Of a stretch of DNA of 35,951 bases, positions 15,623 to 24,130 are shown piece by piece (within the stretch, counting starts at the first letter, position 1; the number at the start of each line of letters is the position of its first letter). Below the pieces are notes generated by a model, which was not told the DNA's origin, did not search any database, and saw nothing but the letters and a program-made list of their open reading frames with translations. Both the position numbers and the translations under genes were made by a program. Source of the DNA: Claveliimonas sp963592205 (lineage in GTDB: Bacteria; Bacillota; Clostridia; Lachnospirales; Lachnospiraceae); assembly GCA_963592205.1 (NCBI GenBank), contig CAVAVU010000128.1, positions 1 to 35,951 on the forward strand. Reading direction: 5' to 3'.

Positions 15623-16240
15623 TTAACGTATAAAATTGGTCATTGTCTTCGGCTCGGTCTCCGGCAGTCCGAACTGCTCTTTGCCAAGCTGGATGCTCTT
15701 CATCAGGAAGGTCATGTTTCTTGCAAGTACGCGCATGGTCTGCATTCCTTCCAGATCCTGGCTCGCCTCTCCCGGTGCTGCACCGTGTACGCTGTTCCAG
15801 TACTGGCTGGATGCGACCGGCATACCTGAGATGGTAAAATACTTATTCAGTTCATCAAATGTCGCTGATAATCCGCCTCGTCTCGCAGCTACGACACTCG
15901 CGCCAACCTTCATCGTCTTGGCGAATCCTGTGCTGTAGAACAGTCTGTCAAGCACCGCAACCAGTGATGCATTGGCTGATGCATAATATACCGGACTTCC
16001 TACTACCAGTCCATCCGCTTCCTCGAACTTCGGTGCGATCTCATTAACCAGATCATCGTATACACATTTGCCAAGCTTACGACAGGCTCCGCAGGCAACA
16101 CATCCGCGGATCGCATTGTTGCCGATGTTCACGATCTCTGCATCGATCCCTTCCTGCTCAAATACTTTCTTCATCTCCTGCAGCGCTGTAGCTGTATTGC
16201 CCTCCTTATGTGGGCTTCCATTGATCATTAATACTTTCAT
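15623..16240 (-). CDS. Flavodoxin-fold NAD(P)H-dependent FMN reductase family protein
   Basis: 205 residues. The FMN phosphate loop is GSPHKEGNTATAL at 8-20. A cysteine cluster CVACGACRKLGKC lies at about 47-59, where iron-sulfur flavoproteins bind a cluster, and the second flavin loop is GSPVYYASANAS. These proteins move electrons to quinones, nitro compounds or iron-sulfur partners; the partner is unknown here. The start has AGGAGGA a few bases upstream. It is alone on its transcript and converges with trpS. Confidence 0.85.
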   Translation of the reverse strand: MKVLMINGSPHKEGNTATALQEMKKVFEQEGIDAEIVNIGNNAIRGCVACGACRKLGKCVYDDLVNEIAPKFEEADGLVVGSPVYYASANASLVAVLDRLFYSTGFAKTMKVGASVVAARRGGLSATFDELNKYFTISGMPVASSQYWNSVHGAAPGEASQDLEGMQTMRVLARNMTFLMKSIQLGKEQFGLPETEPKTMTNFIR

Positions 16241-16298
16241 CTATAAATCCTCCTTTTTGTAATCATTCTTCTATAATAACTATTACTGACTCCGAACG

Positions 16299-17288
16299 TT
16301 ACTCCTCCGGCTCGGTCTGATAGCGGGACAAATGCTCGTACGGCAGGATCAGCCGTCCTCTGTACAGACCGCATCCGTCATTTACATGACCGTTATCCGT
16401 AGCAGCGAACATATTCACATCCAGATCCTTTAACTTCAGATTCAGCAGCTTCATACCGCGCTCATAGGCTTCATCAAAATAAATACACTCACCCTCAGGG
16501 AGCGCCTCTCGTCTGGAGCGGTCGATCTCCTGCGCTTTCTCATAGAGCCTGTGATTCGCAGACCCGATCTCTGCCACATCATCCATTTCCTTGGTGCGCA
16601 GCTGCACCTCCATATAACTTCTGGAGCTGTTATCATAAAATGTAACATGCAGTGACTGATACTCATTCTCTCCGTTATGAGAGATATAATCACGGTAATA
16701 CGGACGCACATTATCATTTAGCAGTGGAGACGTACTCTCCATAATCCCATCCGCAGGTTCCGCAGTGAATCCGCGCTCCTCCAGAAATTCCGGCAGGATA
16801 TTGGCAATCTGATAGAGATATTCCAGTTCCTTTTTCTTCCGTTCCTCCTCTGAATCCGCATTACACTTCGGTAATGAGATCACGATCCGGTATGCAATGA
16901 TATCCCGAAAACAGCTTAATCTGTCCTTTATCTGTGCAGTTGTCGGATATGTGCCGTGCTGCTCGTAATAATCATATATATATTCCACAATATAACCGTT
17001 ATACTTCTCTTCCGCCCGGATCAGTGACTTGATCCGCCCCTTAAATGTAAACGCAAGAAATGGATATTCCTTTGCCATATAACGGTAAAACTCCCGTATC
17101 TTCTGTGACTGCGCTGTCAGGAAATCATTATGCTCCAGCATTTCCCTGAGATGGATCAGAAAATTACTGTGCACCAGATCGATCTCATTGCGGTTCGCCT
17201 TGGCATCCTTTTTCAGATCCCTGATATAGTTTTCCAGTATCCGGAAAATGGTACTTCCGGAATACAGATAGTCATTTAATGTAACCAT
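16299..17288 (-). CDS. RelA/SpoT nucleotidyltransferase-domain protein (putative alarmone synthetase)
   Basis: 329 residues without HD hydrolase, TGS or ACT domains. A helical N-terminus (1-75) precedes the synthetase fold: FKGRIKSLI at 82-90, FRDIIAYRIV at 127-136, NEYQSLH at 208-214 and MEVQLRT at 226-232. These correspond to the ATP-binding and GTP-binding blocks of small alarmone synthetases that make (p)ppGpp. It is larger than RelQ/RelP (about 210-260). It is the third gene of an operon behind an EamA exporter and a CmpB-like membrane protein, 17 bases after the latter, an uncommon setting. Catalytic activity is likely but not proven. Confidence 0.8.
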   Translation of the reverse strand: MVTLNDYLYSGSTIFRILENYIRDLKKDAKANRNEIDLVHSNFLIHLREMLEHNDFLTAQSQKIREFYRYMAKEYPFLAFTFKGRIKSLIRAEEKYNGYIVEYIYDYYEQHGTYPTTAQIKDRLSCFRDIIAYRIVISLPKCNADSEEERKKKELEYLYQIANILPEFLEERGFTAEPADGIMESTSPLLNDNVRPYYRDYISHNGENEYQSLHVTFYDNSSRSYMEVQLRTKEMDDVAEIGSANHRLYEKAQEIDRSRREALPEGECIYFDEAYERGMKLLNLKLKDLDVNMFAATDNGHVNDGCGLYRGRLILPYEHLSRYQTEPEE

Positions 17289-17305
17289 TTTATCACCTTC
17301 TGTTT

Positions 17306-18625
17306 TTACTCTACCTTCAGTGCATTCGGGTAAATGCGTTGTAATCTGGCATCATCAAACCGTTCATCCATCGTCTGCTGCCAGCTGTACTCTGCTTTCA
17401 CGCCATGCGCTCTCTGATCACTGCGCACCAGCGCCATAATCGACACTATCATATTACAACACATGAACACAATCAATATCCAGCTCAGGATTTTGCCGCT
17501 TTTCATCGGTATTTTCTCAATCCACCCGGAAATGACCGGATATAAAAGTTTCAACCACACGACTGCCGCAATCCCCCAGAAAAAACAGTACAGCAGATTA
17601 ATCCTGCCGCCCAGATTAAACGGAATGTCACTGTAATCCCAGAATACTTTGCCAAATACGAGCTCTGAGAACACACTGCACAGATACTCATACGCTCCGC
17701 CAAGGAACGTTCCGGCCATAAAAATATAGCGGTCTGATCTGTCACGATAGCGGTACAGCAGGATTGTCGCTCCTGCAATTCCAAGTCCCCACACAACACT
17801 GAATGGTCCCCAGACCACACTGCTCCTGCTCATCCAGACACCGCCTGTGATCCTGCAGAAAATGGTCTCCACAATATCTCCTAAAAATGCACCGATCAGA
17901 AACAGCCAGACAATCTTATAGAAGCCGCAGCCATAGGCAAATACGGTCGAAGCCATCTCATCATATTCTGCTTTCTTTGCGAGAATTTCCTCACGTTGTC
18001 CTTCTTTTTCCGGGTATGCCTTACGGATACGGCGATCAATCAGACCATAGATCCGTCTTGCCAGATTGGAACTGATGCCGGTAAGCCAGGAATCCACCGC
18101 TTCCCATTGCTCCATCCTCCGGCTTCGTCCCGACAGAATGATCAGTGTCGCAGCCATATCCAGTGCCAATATTCCTACTAACACCCACAATACGATTCTG
18201 CCAACCGTCTGCGGTAATACATGGTAAAGATCTTCCAGCAACGGATTCCCCCAGCGCATCATAACCGTGCCAAGAGCTCCCCACAGTACAGATGCCGGAA
18301 GACAGATATATCCGTCCAGATTCCATTTCTTATCGGAATAATCCCACCATCTCTCATGGTACATCCGCTCGATCATATGACCTGCCACCCACTCTATGAC
18401 CGTGGCAAGAATCATACTCTCAGCAAAGAGCCAGAAACCATGCAGTTCCTGGCAGAAAATTGTTAAAATCACCAATGCCACACCGTAGATCACGCAAAAC
18501 GGCGCATTGACAATACCTCTGTTTGTAAATTTTCTCCGGCTCAAAGCTGCCGAGGCAGTCTCCAGTACCCAGCCAAGAAAGCTGGCACAGAAGAAAAGCC
18601 AGAGGATTTCATATCCTGTGTACAT
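17306..18625 (-). CDS. CmpB-like putative ABC-transporter type IV membrane protein, duplicated domain
   Basis: 439 residues with about ten hydrophobic helices. Two copies of the PF06541-type unit are visible. The first is about 5-140 (FLGWVLETASAAL, GIVNAPFCVIYG, WWDYSDKKWNLDGYICLPAS). The second is about 235-385 (FLGDIVETIFCRI, SSVVWGPFSVVWG, FWDYSDIPFNLGGRINLLY). The family is common in gut Clostridia and its function is unknown; no ATPase is nearby, so the ABC label is doubtful. The ATG directly abuts the EamA stop (TAAATG), and the RelA-like gene follows. Confidence 0.85.
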   Translation of the reverse strand: MYTGYEILWLFFCASFLGWVLETASAALSRRKFTNRGIVNAPFCVIYGVALVILTIFCQELHGFWLFAESMILATVIEWVAGHMIERMYHERWWDYSDKKWNLDGYICLPASVLWGALGTVMMRWGNPLLEDLYHVLPQTVGRIVLWVLVGILALDMAATLIILSGRSRRMEQWEAVDSWLTGISSNLARRIYGLIDRRIRKAYPEKEGQREEILAKKAEYDEMASTVFAYGCGFYKIVWLFLIGAFLGDIVETIFCRITGGVWMSRSSVVWGPFSVVWGLGIAGATILLYRYRDRSDRYIFMAGTFLGGAYEYLCSVFSELVFGKVFWDYSDIPFNLGGRINLLYCFFWGIAAVVWLKLLYPVISGWIEKIPMKSGKILSWILIVFMCCNMIVSIMALVRSDQRAHGVKAEYSWQQTMDERFDDARLQRIYPNALKVE

Positions 18626-19567
18626 TTATTCTTTCCCTTTTCTCGGCAGAGATAATATCACAACCGCCCCAATAATACCAACAAATCCAAGCAGATCCAT
18701 GAAAGAAAAGGCAACTCCCATAAATAATACAGATGCGATTGTAGCTGTCAAAGGCTCTACCGATGCAAAAAGACTTGCTCTCGATCCACCGATCAGACGC
18801 ACACCTTCCATGTAGCATCCAAAGGAAAGCACTGTTCCTACGATAATAACCACACCTACACAGAGAAATGTCTGCCAGTCCCAGGTAATAAGCGGTGTGG
18901 TATTCCACGGTCTTACAAACGGAAGCAGACCGATGCCGCTCACCAGCATACCCCAGCCTACAATTGCAAACGTACTGTATTCGTCCATCAGATTCCCCGG
19001 AAGCAAGTTATAGAACACAGTTGCCACCGCTGACATGAGTCCAAGCACCAATGTCGTCTTGGAAATGGTAAGTTCCGTCAGATGTCCGTGTGTTGCCAGC
19101 AGGATAATACCGCCAAACGCCAGCACCAAAGCCACACGTTCCGACACTTCCGGAAGCTTCCGGTTGCGGATTGACAGATATACCATAATCATAACCGGCG
19201 CCGTATACTGAAGCACCGTCGCGATACCTGCATTCGAATCATCTACCGCCATATAATAAGTCATCTGACAGGCCGCAATACCGATCACACCGTACAGAAT
19301 CATACGGATCGCATGCCGGGCATTCTTCCACACCCGGAACATATCTTTTTTCTGTTTCATATAGACGGTCGATAACAACAGTAACCCGGCAACGATCAGT
19401 CTGACATTGACCAGCCACTGTGCTGTCATACCCTTATGCTCAAAGGAATACTTGCCAAAGACTCCCGCAAGTCCCCAGAACACGCCACCCATCAACGTAA
19501 GTGCCGTACCACGCATCGTCTCACGTCGCCTCATCTTCTCAGACATTTCTATATTATTGTTTTCCAC
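18626..19567 (-). CDS. EamA/DMT-family membrane transporter
   Basis: About 313 residues from a GTG at 19565-19567, chosen because GAGAGGG lies six bases upstream; the longer in-frame extension to 19804 would run across the divergent promoters. Ten helices form two EamA repeats: GGVFWGLAGVFGKYSF near the N-terminus and a second starting about residue 155 (GLMSAVATVFYNLLPG). Relatives export amino acids or other small metabolites. First gene of the EamA, CmpB-like, RelA/SpoT-domain operon. Confidence 0.88.
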   Translation of the reverse strand: MENNNIEMSEKMRRRETMRGTALTLMGGVFWGLAGVFGKYSFEHKGMTAQWLVNVRLIVAGLLLLSTVYMKQKKDMFRVWKNARHAIRMILYGVIGIAACQMTYYMAVDDSNAGIATVLQYTAPVMIMVYLSIRNRKLPEVSERVALVLAFGGIILLATHGHLTELTISKTTLVLGLMSAVATVFYNLLPGNLMDEYSTFAIVGWGMLVSGIGLLPFVRPWNTTPLITWDWQTFLCVGVVIIVGTVLSFGCYMEGVRLIGGSRASLFASVEPLTATIASVLFMGVAFSFMDLLGFVGIIGAVVILSLPRKGKE

Positions 19568-19610
19568 TTTTAACCCTCTCACTCTCTTTTGTAAATTACA
19601 CGCTTTTTTT

Positions 19611-19639
19611 ATTGTAGCAAAAAGAGATCTGTAATCCAA
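19611..19639 (-). promoter_or_regulatory. Promoter of the EamA/CmpB/RelA-like operon
   Basis: TTGGAT (19634-19639) and TACAAT (19611-19616) on the minus strand are 17 bases apart. It is divergent to the antiporter promoter only 25 bases away. Confidence 0.6.
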
Positions 19640-19663
19640 CCCCCGATTTCCCCATTTCCAACA

Positions 19664-19692
19664 TTGACAATCCAATCCTCTTCCACTATAGT
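19664..19692 (+). promoter_or_regulatory. Promoter of the calcium/sodium antiporter gene
   Basis: TTGACA at 19664-19669 and TATAGT at 19687-19692 are 17 bases apart, and a start follows at 19749 behind AGGAAACGAGG. Confidence 0.7.
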
Positions 19693-19748
19693 AAAATAAA
19701 TATGCTCTTTGAAATTTTAGACTAATAAAAAAGGAAACGAGGTATCCT

Positions 19749-20723
19749 ATGGATTTATTAAAAGCATTTTTCATATTGGTGATCGGCTTTGTACTGCTGA
19801 TCAAAGGTGCTGATTATTTTGTAGAAGGAAGTTCTTCCGTTGCCAAACGACTGAAGGTTCCGTCACTGATCATCGGTATGACCATTGTAGCAATGGGAAC
19901 CAGCCTTCCGGAATGTGCTGTCAGCGTAGCCGCTTCTCTGACCGGAAACAATTCTCTGGCCGTCAGCAATGTGGTCGGTTCCAACATTTTTAATCTGATG
20001 GTGGTCTGCGGTGTCTGTGCACTGTTTGCTCCACTGACGATTAAAAAAGATACGTTACAGAAAGAATTCCCATTTTCCATCATCTGTGCCATCCTGCTGA
20101 TGATATTTGGCTATTTTGGCATGACACTGGGACACGTCGAAGGTGTAATCCTGTTGGTTATCTTTGTCGGCTATCTGCTCTGGATGATCCAGTCTGCAAG
20201 AAATGCCCGCAAAAAGCACATGGAAGACCGTATGATGACGGAAGAGGAAGAATTTGTGGAAGATGATATTGACATTATTCCAATGTGGAAATGTCTGGTC
20301 TTTATCATTGGCGGTATGATCGCCATCAAGTATGGCGGCGACTTTGTTGTAGACGGTGCATCCGTAATCGCCGCAGGTCTTGGTCTCAGCCAGACGCTGA
20401 TCGGACTTACCATTGTTGCTACAGGAACCAGCCTTCCGGAGCTTGTCACTTCCATTGTTGCTGCCCGCAAGGATGAAGTCGATATGGCTCTCGGCAATGT
20501 GATCGGTTCCAATATTTTCAACATCCTGTTCGTACTCGGCATCGCCGCCTCCATCAGCCCGGTTGCATTCCTGATGGAAAATATCATCGATATCATCATC
20601 CTGGTAGTTATGAGCCTGATTGTCATGGTCTTTGCATGGACATCACAGACCATCAAACGTAAAGAAGGCATTGCCATGCTGGTGCTATATACCATCTATC
20701 TGGTATATATCTGTATAAGATAA
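19749..20723 (+). CDS. Calcium/sodium antiporter (CaCA family, YrbG-like)
   Basis: 324 residues, inner membrane. The two inverted alpha repeats are clear: GTSLPE at 50-55 with SNVVGSNIFN at 73-82, and a second GTSLPELVTS with GNVIGSNIFN. These carry the Glu and Asn ion ligands. An acidic hydrophilic loop (TEEEEFVEDDIDI) separates the halves. Full length for YrbG-type antiporters, which exchange Ca2+ for Na+ or K+. Monocistronic with its own promoter and a strong terminator. Confidence 0.92.
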   Translation: MDLLKAFFILVIGFVLLIKGADYFVEGSSSVAKRLKVPSLIIGMTIVAMGTSLPECAVSVAASLTGNNSLAVSNVVGSNIFNLMVVCGVCALFAPLTIKKDTLQKEFPFSIICAILLMIFGYFGMTLGHVEGVILLVIFVGYLLWMIQSARNARKKHMEDRMMTEEEEFVEDDIDIIPMWKCLVFIIGGMIAIKYGGDFVVDGASVIAAGLGLSQTLIGLTIVATGTSLPELVTSIVAARKDEVDMALGNVIGSNIFNILFVLGIAASISPVAFLMENIIDIIILVVMSLIVMVFAWTSQTIKRKEGIAMLVLYTIYLVYICIR

Positions 20724-20726
20724 ACC

Positions 20727-20760
20727 AAAGGTCAGAATCTTCACGGATTCTGACCTTTTT
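20727..20760. terminator. Bidirectional terminator
   Basis: A perfect 13-bp stem (AAAGGTCAGAATC at 20727-20739, complement at 20746-20758) has a 6-base loop and T runs. It ends the antiporter transcript and lies just past the stop of the converging LuxR-type gene. Confidence 0.9.
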
Positions 20761-20770
20761 AACATTCTTG

Positions 20771-21817
20771 CTATCTCAGCATGTATTCATTCAACTGTTT
20801 TCTCTTATCGATATTCAGCTTATTATAAACTGCCGACAGATGCTGCTTGACCGTGCGCTCGGAAAGCCGCATATGCTCCGCAATCTCCCCATTGGTCCAT
20901 CCTCTGCTTGCCAGCATGGCAATGGTAAATTCCGTTGTCGTCAGATTATCCGCCACTTCCTCATTCGTATCCGGATTATGGATTCTGCGCCATCCATAAC
21001 TGAACCGATATGTAATCTCTATGATCCTCTTATAGTCCTCCGGCCAGTCATCCCGCATACAGGTCTCAATCAGTCCTTGCAGCAGTCCGTGATGTTCACC
21101 GATTCCTTCAATCAGATCATCTGGTCTCGCTGTCTCCCATGCATCCATAAAATACTTCTTCGCAAGTTCTACATCCCGGAGATTCATCGCGTCCATGGCT
21201 CCCATCAGATCCAGATAGATCTGTGCGATTGGATACGTCTTTGTGCACATGCTCTGACAAGCCTGTACAAAACCTAAGGATTGTCCATATTCCTGCTTCA
21301 GATATGCCTCATGCGCCATCACATAGCATCCCCAGAGGCGCATCCCCTCCGGAAGCACATTGATGCACTCTGCCATATTCGGAACACCGTCTACCGGTAA
21401 ATGAAGAAGAACTTTGGATGCACCGCCCATAAAAGCAAGCAATGCTTTATTCACCTGATCCGCCTGCGCATACAGTTCCAGACTTGCCTCCAGTCTGTTC
21501 AGTCCGTCTCTTGCATCACGGATATGGTTCAGCGACAGATTCGCAAAGGAATAGATCAGACACGCTGACATCTGGATCATCGTATTCTCGTGATCCAGGT
21601 ATGCCCCGGCATACTCCACCGCCTTCTCATGCTGTCCGCTGAAATAATAATACTCAGCATATGCCATTTTCTTCACATCCGGATCCGTCAACGACTCGAT
21701 AAACTCCATGCATGTACCCGGTTCAAATGCAGTATTCATCAAAAGCATTGGTATATATTCCTGTGCTGTCATCGTTCTTGGTACTGTAGTCATTTCTTCT
21801 GCTGTAACATTCTCCAA
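20771..21817 (-). CDS. LuxR-type HTH regulator with helical N-terminal region
   Basis: 348 residues. The last 60 or so form a LuxR/GerE HTH (TEFTIAMLASRGWTNGEIAEHM, then LSERTVKQHLSAVYNKL). The first 270 or so are alpha-helical and look like degenerate TPR units (YYFSGQHEKAVEYAGAYLDH, LSLNHIRDARDGLNRLE), as in MalT-like regulators but with no ATPase domain. The best start is TTG at 21815-21817 behind AGGAAG; an ATG nine codons in lacks a site. No sensory target is evident. It may control its neighbours, the TauE exporter and cupin genes, but nothing in the sequence proves it. Confidence 0.82.
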   Translation of the reverse strand: MENVTAEEMTTVPRTMTAQEYIPMLLMNTAFEPGTCMEFIESLTDPDVKKMAYAEYYYFSGQHEKAVEYAGAYLDHENTMIQMSACLIYSFANLSLNHIRDARDGLNRLEASLELYAQADQVNKALLAFMGGASKVLLHLPVDGVPNMAECINVLPEGMRLWGCYVMAHEAYLKQEYGQSLGFVQACQSMCTKTYPIAQIYLDLMGAMDAMNLRDVELAKKYFMDAWETARPDDLIEGIGEHHGLLQGLIETCMRDDWPEDYKRIIEITYRFSYGWRRIHNPDTNEEVADNLTTTEFTIAMLASRGWTNGEIAEHMRLSERTVKQHLSAVYNKLNIDKRKQLNEYMLR

Positions 21818-21938
21818 CTTGTTTCACTTCCTAAATCATAACTTATTTTCGAAAAATGTAATATCCTCCACACCAGTTCTCTTTCACATGGTGAGGCGCC
21901 ATATCTACATCTACTTTGCCGACTTTTTTCCAGTTCAC

Positions 21939-22688
21939 CTACAAAAATAATTTAATGCATGCAATGCCGATAGACGCCACAGCCACAATCATCTTCAACA
22001 GCTTCTGATTGATCTTTGATGCATTCTTACTACCCGCATATACACCGATTCCATGAGCAATAAGCAGAATTGGAAGCAATACAAACATCTCTTTCTCGCC
22101 GGACGCCGCATACAAATAACCTGCTGCCGATGGAACAGCAATAAAAATGGAATCAAACAGAGAGATACCTACCGCAGTATGCGCCGGTATGCCAAGCAAT
22201 GTCAATATCGGCATCACAAGCACTGGTCCGCCTGCTCCCGATGCAGCACAGACAGCTCCGGTCACAGCACCAAGAAGCAGATAAAAAACAGCGCTGTTAT
22301 TCCTGCCATTCTGTCCGCCATTCTCTCCCTTATCTTTTCGCAGCAGAATCGAGATACCAGACAGCAGCACCACCAGATAGAGAATCATCTTCATCGTGTC
22401 TTCCGGAATCAGCAGATTGATCTTCACACCGCCCAATGCTCCGATAAAACTTCCTGCCGACAGGCTTCCCGCTGTGCGCATATCCAGGTTGCCGCTCTTA
22501 TAATAATTCACGGAACCCAGTATGCCGGAGATCAAAAACGCCGCAAAACTCAGCGCCAGTGCCTCTGATGATCCCATCCCCAGGAATCCTGTATAAAACA
22601 TAGGCAGAAGAAACCCTGCGATTCCGGTGAGACCGATACAGACTCCCACCAGCAGGTTTAAAATTGTCATTAGTATTAGTTCTGTCAT
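21939..22688 (-). CDS. Sulfite exporter TauE/SafE family permease
   Basis: 249 residues with eight predicted helices. Two repeated TauE/SafE halves are visible: GLTGIAGFLLPMFYTGFLG near residue 20 and the matching ASGAGGPVLVMPILTLLGIP after the middle. Family members move sulfite, sulfoacetate or other small organosulfur anions; the substrate is unknown here. Upstream lies a cupin gene with a gap of about 34 bases, so they may be co-transcribed. Confidence 0.88.
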   Translation of the reverse strand: MTELILMTILNLLVGVCIGLTGIAGFLLPMFYTGFLGMGSSEALALSFAAFLISGILGSVNYYKSGNLDMRTAGSLSAGSFIGALGGVKINLLIPEDTMKMILYLVVLLSGISILLRKDKGENGGQNGRNNSAVFYLLLGAVTGAVCAASGAGGPVLVMPILTLLGIPAHTAVGISLFDSIFIAVPSAAGYLYAASGEKEMFVLLPILLIAHGIGVYAGSKNASKINQKLLKMIVAVASIGIACIKLFL

Positions 22689-22722
22689 ATTACTCTCTCT
22701 TTCGTACCTTCACTTTTGATCT

Positions 22723-23154
22723 CTATTTTTCCGCATCCCGTTTCGTACGGTGTACCGTTCCCCTCCGGTAATGCGGCGGTGCATAGATCATAGATACCTT
22801 CAATGGCATCTTACCGATATTAATAATATTGTGCCAGTTCCCCGATGGCACAAATACTGCGTCACCGCGGCACATACTCTCCTGCAGATCCAGACATCTC
22901 CTGCATCTGCCAACCTTCACGATTGCATTGCCCTGCTCCACTCTGATATACTGATCCATGTCTTTATGAAGCTCTGGCCCAGTCTCCTCACAGGCCGGAA
23001 TACTCATTACCGTCATCTGCAGATAACATCCCGTCCATACAGCCCTCCGGTAGTCCCGATTCTGTATCGCGCACTGCTCTACATTCATCACATAAGGATT
23101 CATGCCATAATCTCTCGCATCTGAACATTTATCACAGCTCATGTCATGCCTCAC
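22723..23154 (-). CDS. Cupin-domain protein
   Basis: 143 residues. The cupin motifs are HKDMDQYIRVEQG (first metal-binding box) and VPSGNWHNIINIG (second), with a C-terminal YAPPHYRRGTVH that recurs in this small-cupin family. The N-terminus has an extra CDKC-type cysteine pair (MSCDKCSD), and more cysteines sit in the barrel (GRCRRCLDL), which may bind metal. Likely a small metal-dependent sugar- or metabolite-binding protein. The reaction is unknown. Confidence 0.8.
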   Translation of the reverse strand: MRHDMSCDKCSDARDYGMNPYVMNVEQCAIQNRDYRRAVWTGCYLQMTVMSIPACEETGPELHKDMDQYIRVEQGNAIVKVGRCRRCLDLQESMCRGDAVFVPSGNWHNIINIGKMPLKVSMIYAPPHYRRGTVHRTKRDAEK

Positions 23155-23238
23155 ATTTTCCTTCTCATTCTAACTATATGTATCTCTCTGGAAAATGTGT
23201 CCGCGCCTCAATCTATATCCGGTAATCTATTATCCAGT

Positions 23239-23682
23239 CTACGCTTCTTCCGTCTTTGTCTCTGCAGCCTCGTATTCTTCCTCTTTGATGTCCAGAATGG
23301 ATGTACAATGCGGGCATCGGCTTGCCTTAATGCTGATCTCACTCTGGCAGAACGGACATACCTTCGTTGTCGGCTCCGCAGGTGCTTCTTCCTTTTTATT
23401 AAATGTAAGCAGCTTGTTGATTCCCTTCATCAGACAGAACAGAATAAACGCCATGATCAGGAAATTCACAACCGCTGAAATGAAATTCGATGCAAATCCA
23501 GCTACATCTTCCATCGTGTACAGCTTGCCGCCTGTCAATACATTTAAGATCGGATTGATAAAATTATCCGTCAGGGAGGTAACGATTCCGGAGAATGCGC
23601 CACCTATGATAACACCAACTGCCATATCCATCACGTTTCCGCGAAGGGCAAATGCCTTGAATTCTTCGATAAATTTCTTCAT
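23239..23682 (-). CDS. mscL: Large-conductance mechanosensitive channel with C-terminal zinc ribbon
   Basis: 147 residues from the ATG after AGGAGGA at about 23690. The MscL part is standard: MKKFIEEFKAFALRGNVMDMA, the first helix AVGVIIGGAFSGIVTSL lining the pore, and the second helix FLIMAFILFCLMKGINKLL. It is followed not by the usual short helical bundle alone but by a zinc ribbon, CPFC at 109-112 and CPHC at 123-126, then an acidic tail. MscL opens under membrane tension to release solutes during osmotic down-shock. Own promoter upstream. Confidence 0.93.
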   Translation of the reverse strand: MKKFIEEFKAFALRGNVMDMAVGVIIGGAFSGIVTSLTDNFINPILNVLTGGKLYTMEDVAGFASNFISAVVNFLIMAFILFCLMKGINKLLTFNKKEEAPAEPTTKVCPFCQSEISIKASRCPHCTSILDIKEEEYEAAETKTEEA

Positions 23683-23725
23683 GTTCTCCTCCTTGTACCT
23701 TATGATAACTTTTGTCAATACACAC

Positions 23726-23754
23726 AGTATATCTCGTTATAAATGCATTTTCAA
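23726..23754 (-). promoter_or_regulatory. mscL promoter
   Basis: TTGAAA (23749-23754) and TATACT (23726-23731) on the minus strand are 17 bases apart. It is divergent from the promoter at 23769-23797. Confidence 0.65.
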
Positions 23755-23768
23755 CTTTTTCATTTTGG

Positions 23769-23797
23769 TTGACTCATGCAGATATTTTCAGTATAAT
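23769..23797 (+). promoter_or_regulatory. Promoter of the 78-residue protein gene
   Basis: TTGACT at 23769-23774 and TATAAT at 23792-23797 are 17 bases apart. The gene starts 38 bases on, behind GGAGGA. Confidence 0.75.
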
Positions 23798-23834
23798 CCA
23801 ATAGAACTTTACGAATGTACGGAGGATAATAACT

Positions 23835-24071
23835 ATGGATTTTCGTCAAATCGCAATGATACAGAAATTGAAATCCGATGCGAACCGCTTCCGGGCTAAT
23901 CACCCGAAATTCCCGATGTTTTTAAAAGCGGTATCACAAAGTGCTATAGAAGAAGGATCGATCATCGAGATCAATGTCACTACGCCTGAAGGCAAAAAAT
24001 ATTGCACAAATGTCAAACTGAAAGCAGATGATATCGCACTGTTTGAATCATTAAAATCAATGCAGCAGTAA
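23835..24071 (+). CDS. Small protein of unknown function (78 residues)
   Basis: Not recognised as a named family. It begins with a basic amphipathic helix (IAMIQKLKSDANRFRANHPKFPMF), then a short segment with IEINVTTPEGKKY likely forming strands, and ends with a helix (DDIALFESLKSMQQ). No signal peptide, membrane segment or cysteine cluster apart from one Cys. A near-consensus promoter, a perfect GGAGGA site and a 14-bp terminator make it a real, probably well-expressed gene. The pattern looks like a small cytoplasmic housekeeping or stress protein of gut Clostridia; the function is unknown. Confidence 0.8.
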   Translation: MDFRQIAMIQKLKSDANRFRANHPKFPMFLKAVSQSAIEEGSIIEINVTTPEGKKYCTNVKLKADDIALFESLKSMQQ

Positions 24072-24087
24072 TCCTATAGCTGCCGTC

Positions 24088-24122
24088 AAAATGGCTGTCA
24101 CGAATCTGTGACAGCCATTTTT
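24088..24122. terminator. Bidirectional terminator
   Basis: A 14-bp stem (AAAATGGCTGTCAC at 24088-24101, complement at 24108-24121) with a 6-base loop is followed by T on the plus strand. It ends the 78-residue gene. The A run on the other side lets it also end the minus-strand kinase remnant, which stops at 24131. Confidence 0.88.
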
Positions 24123-24130
24123 GTCTGATG

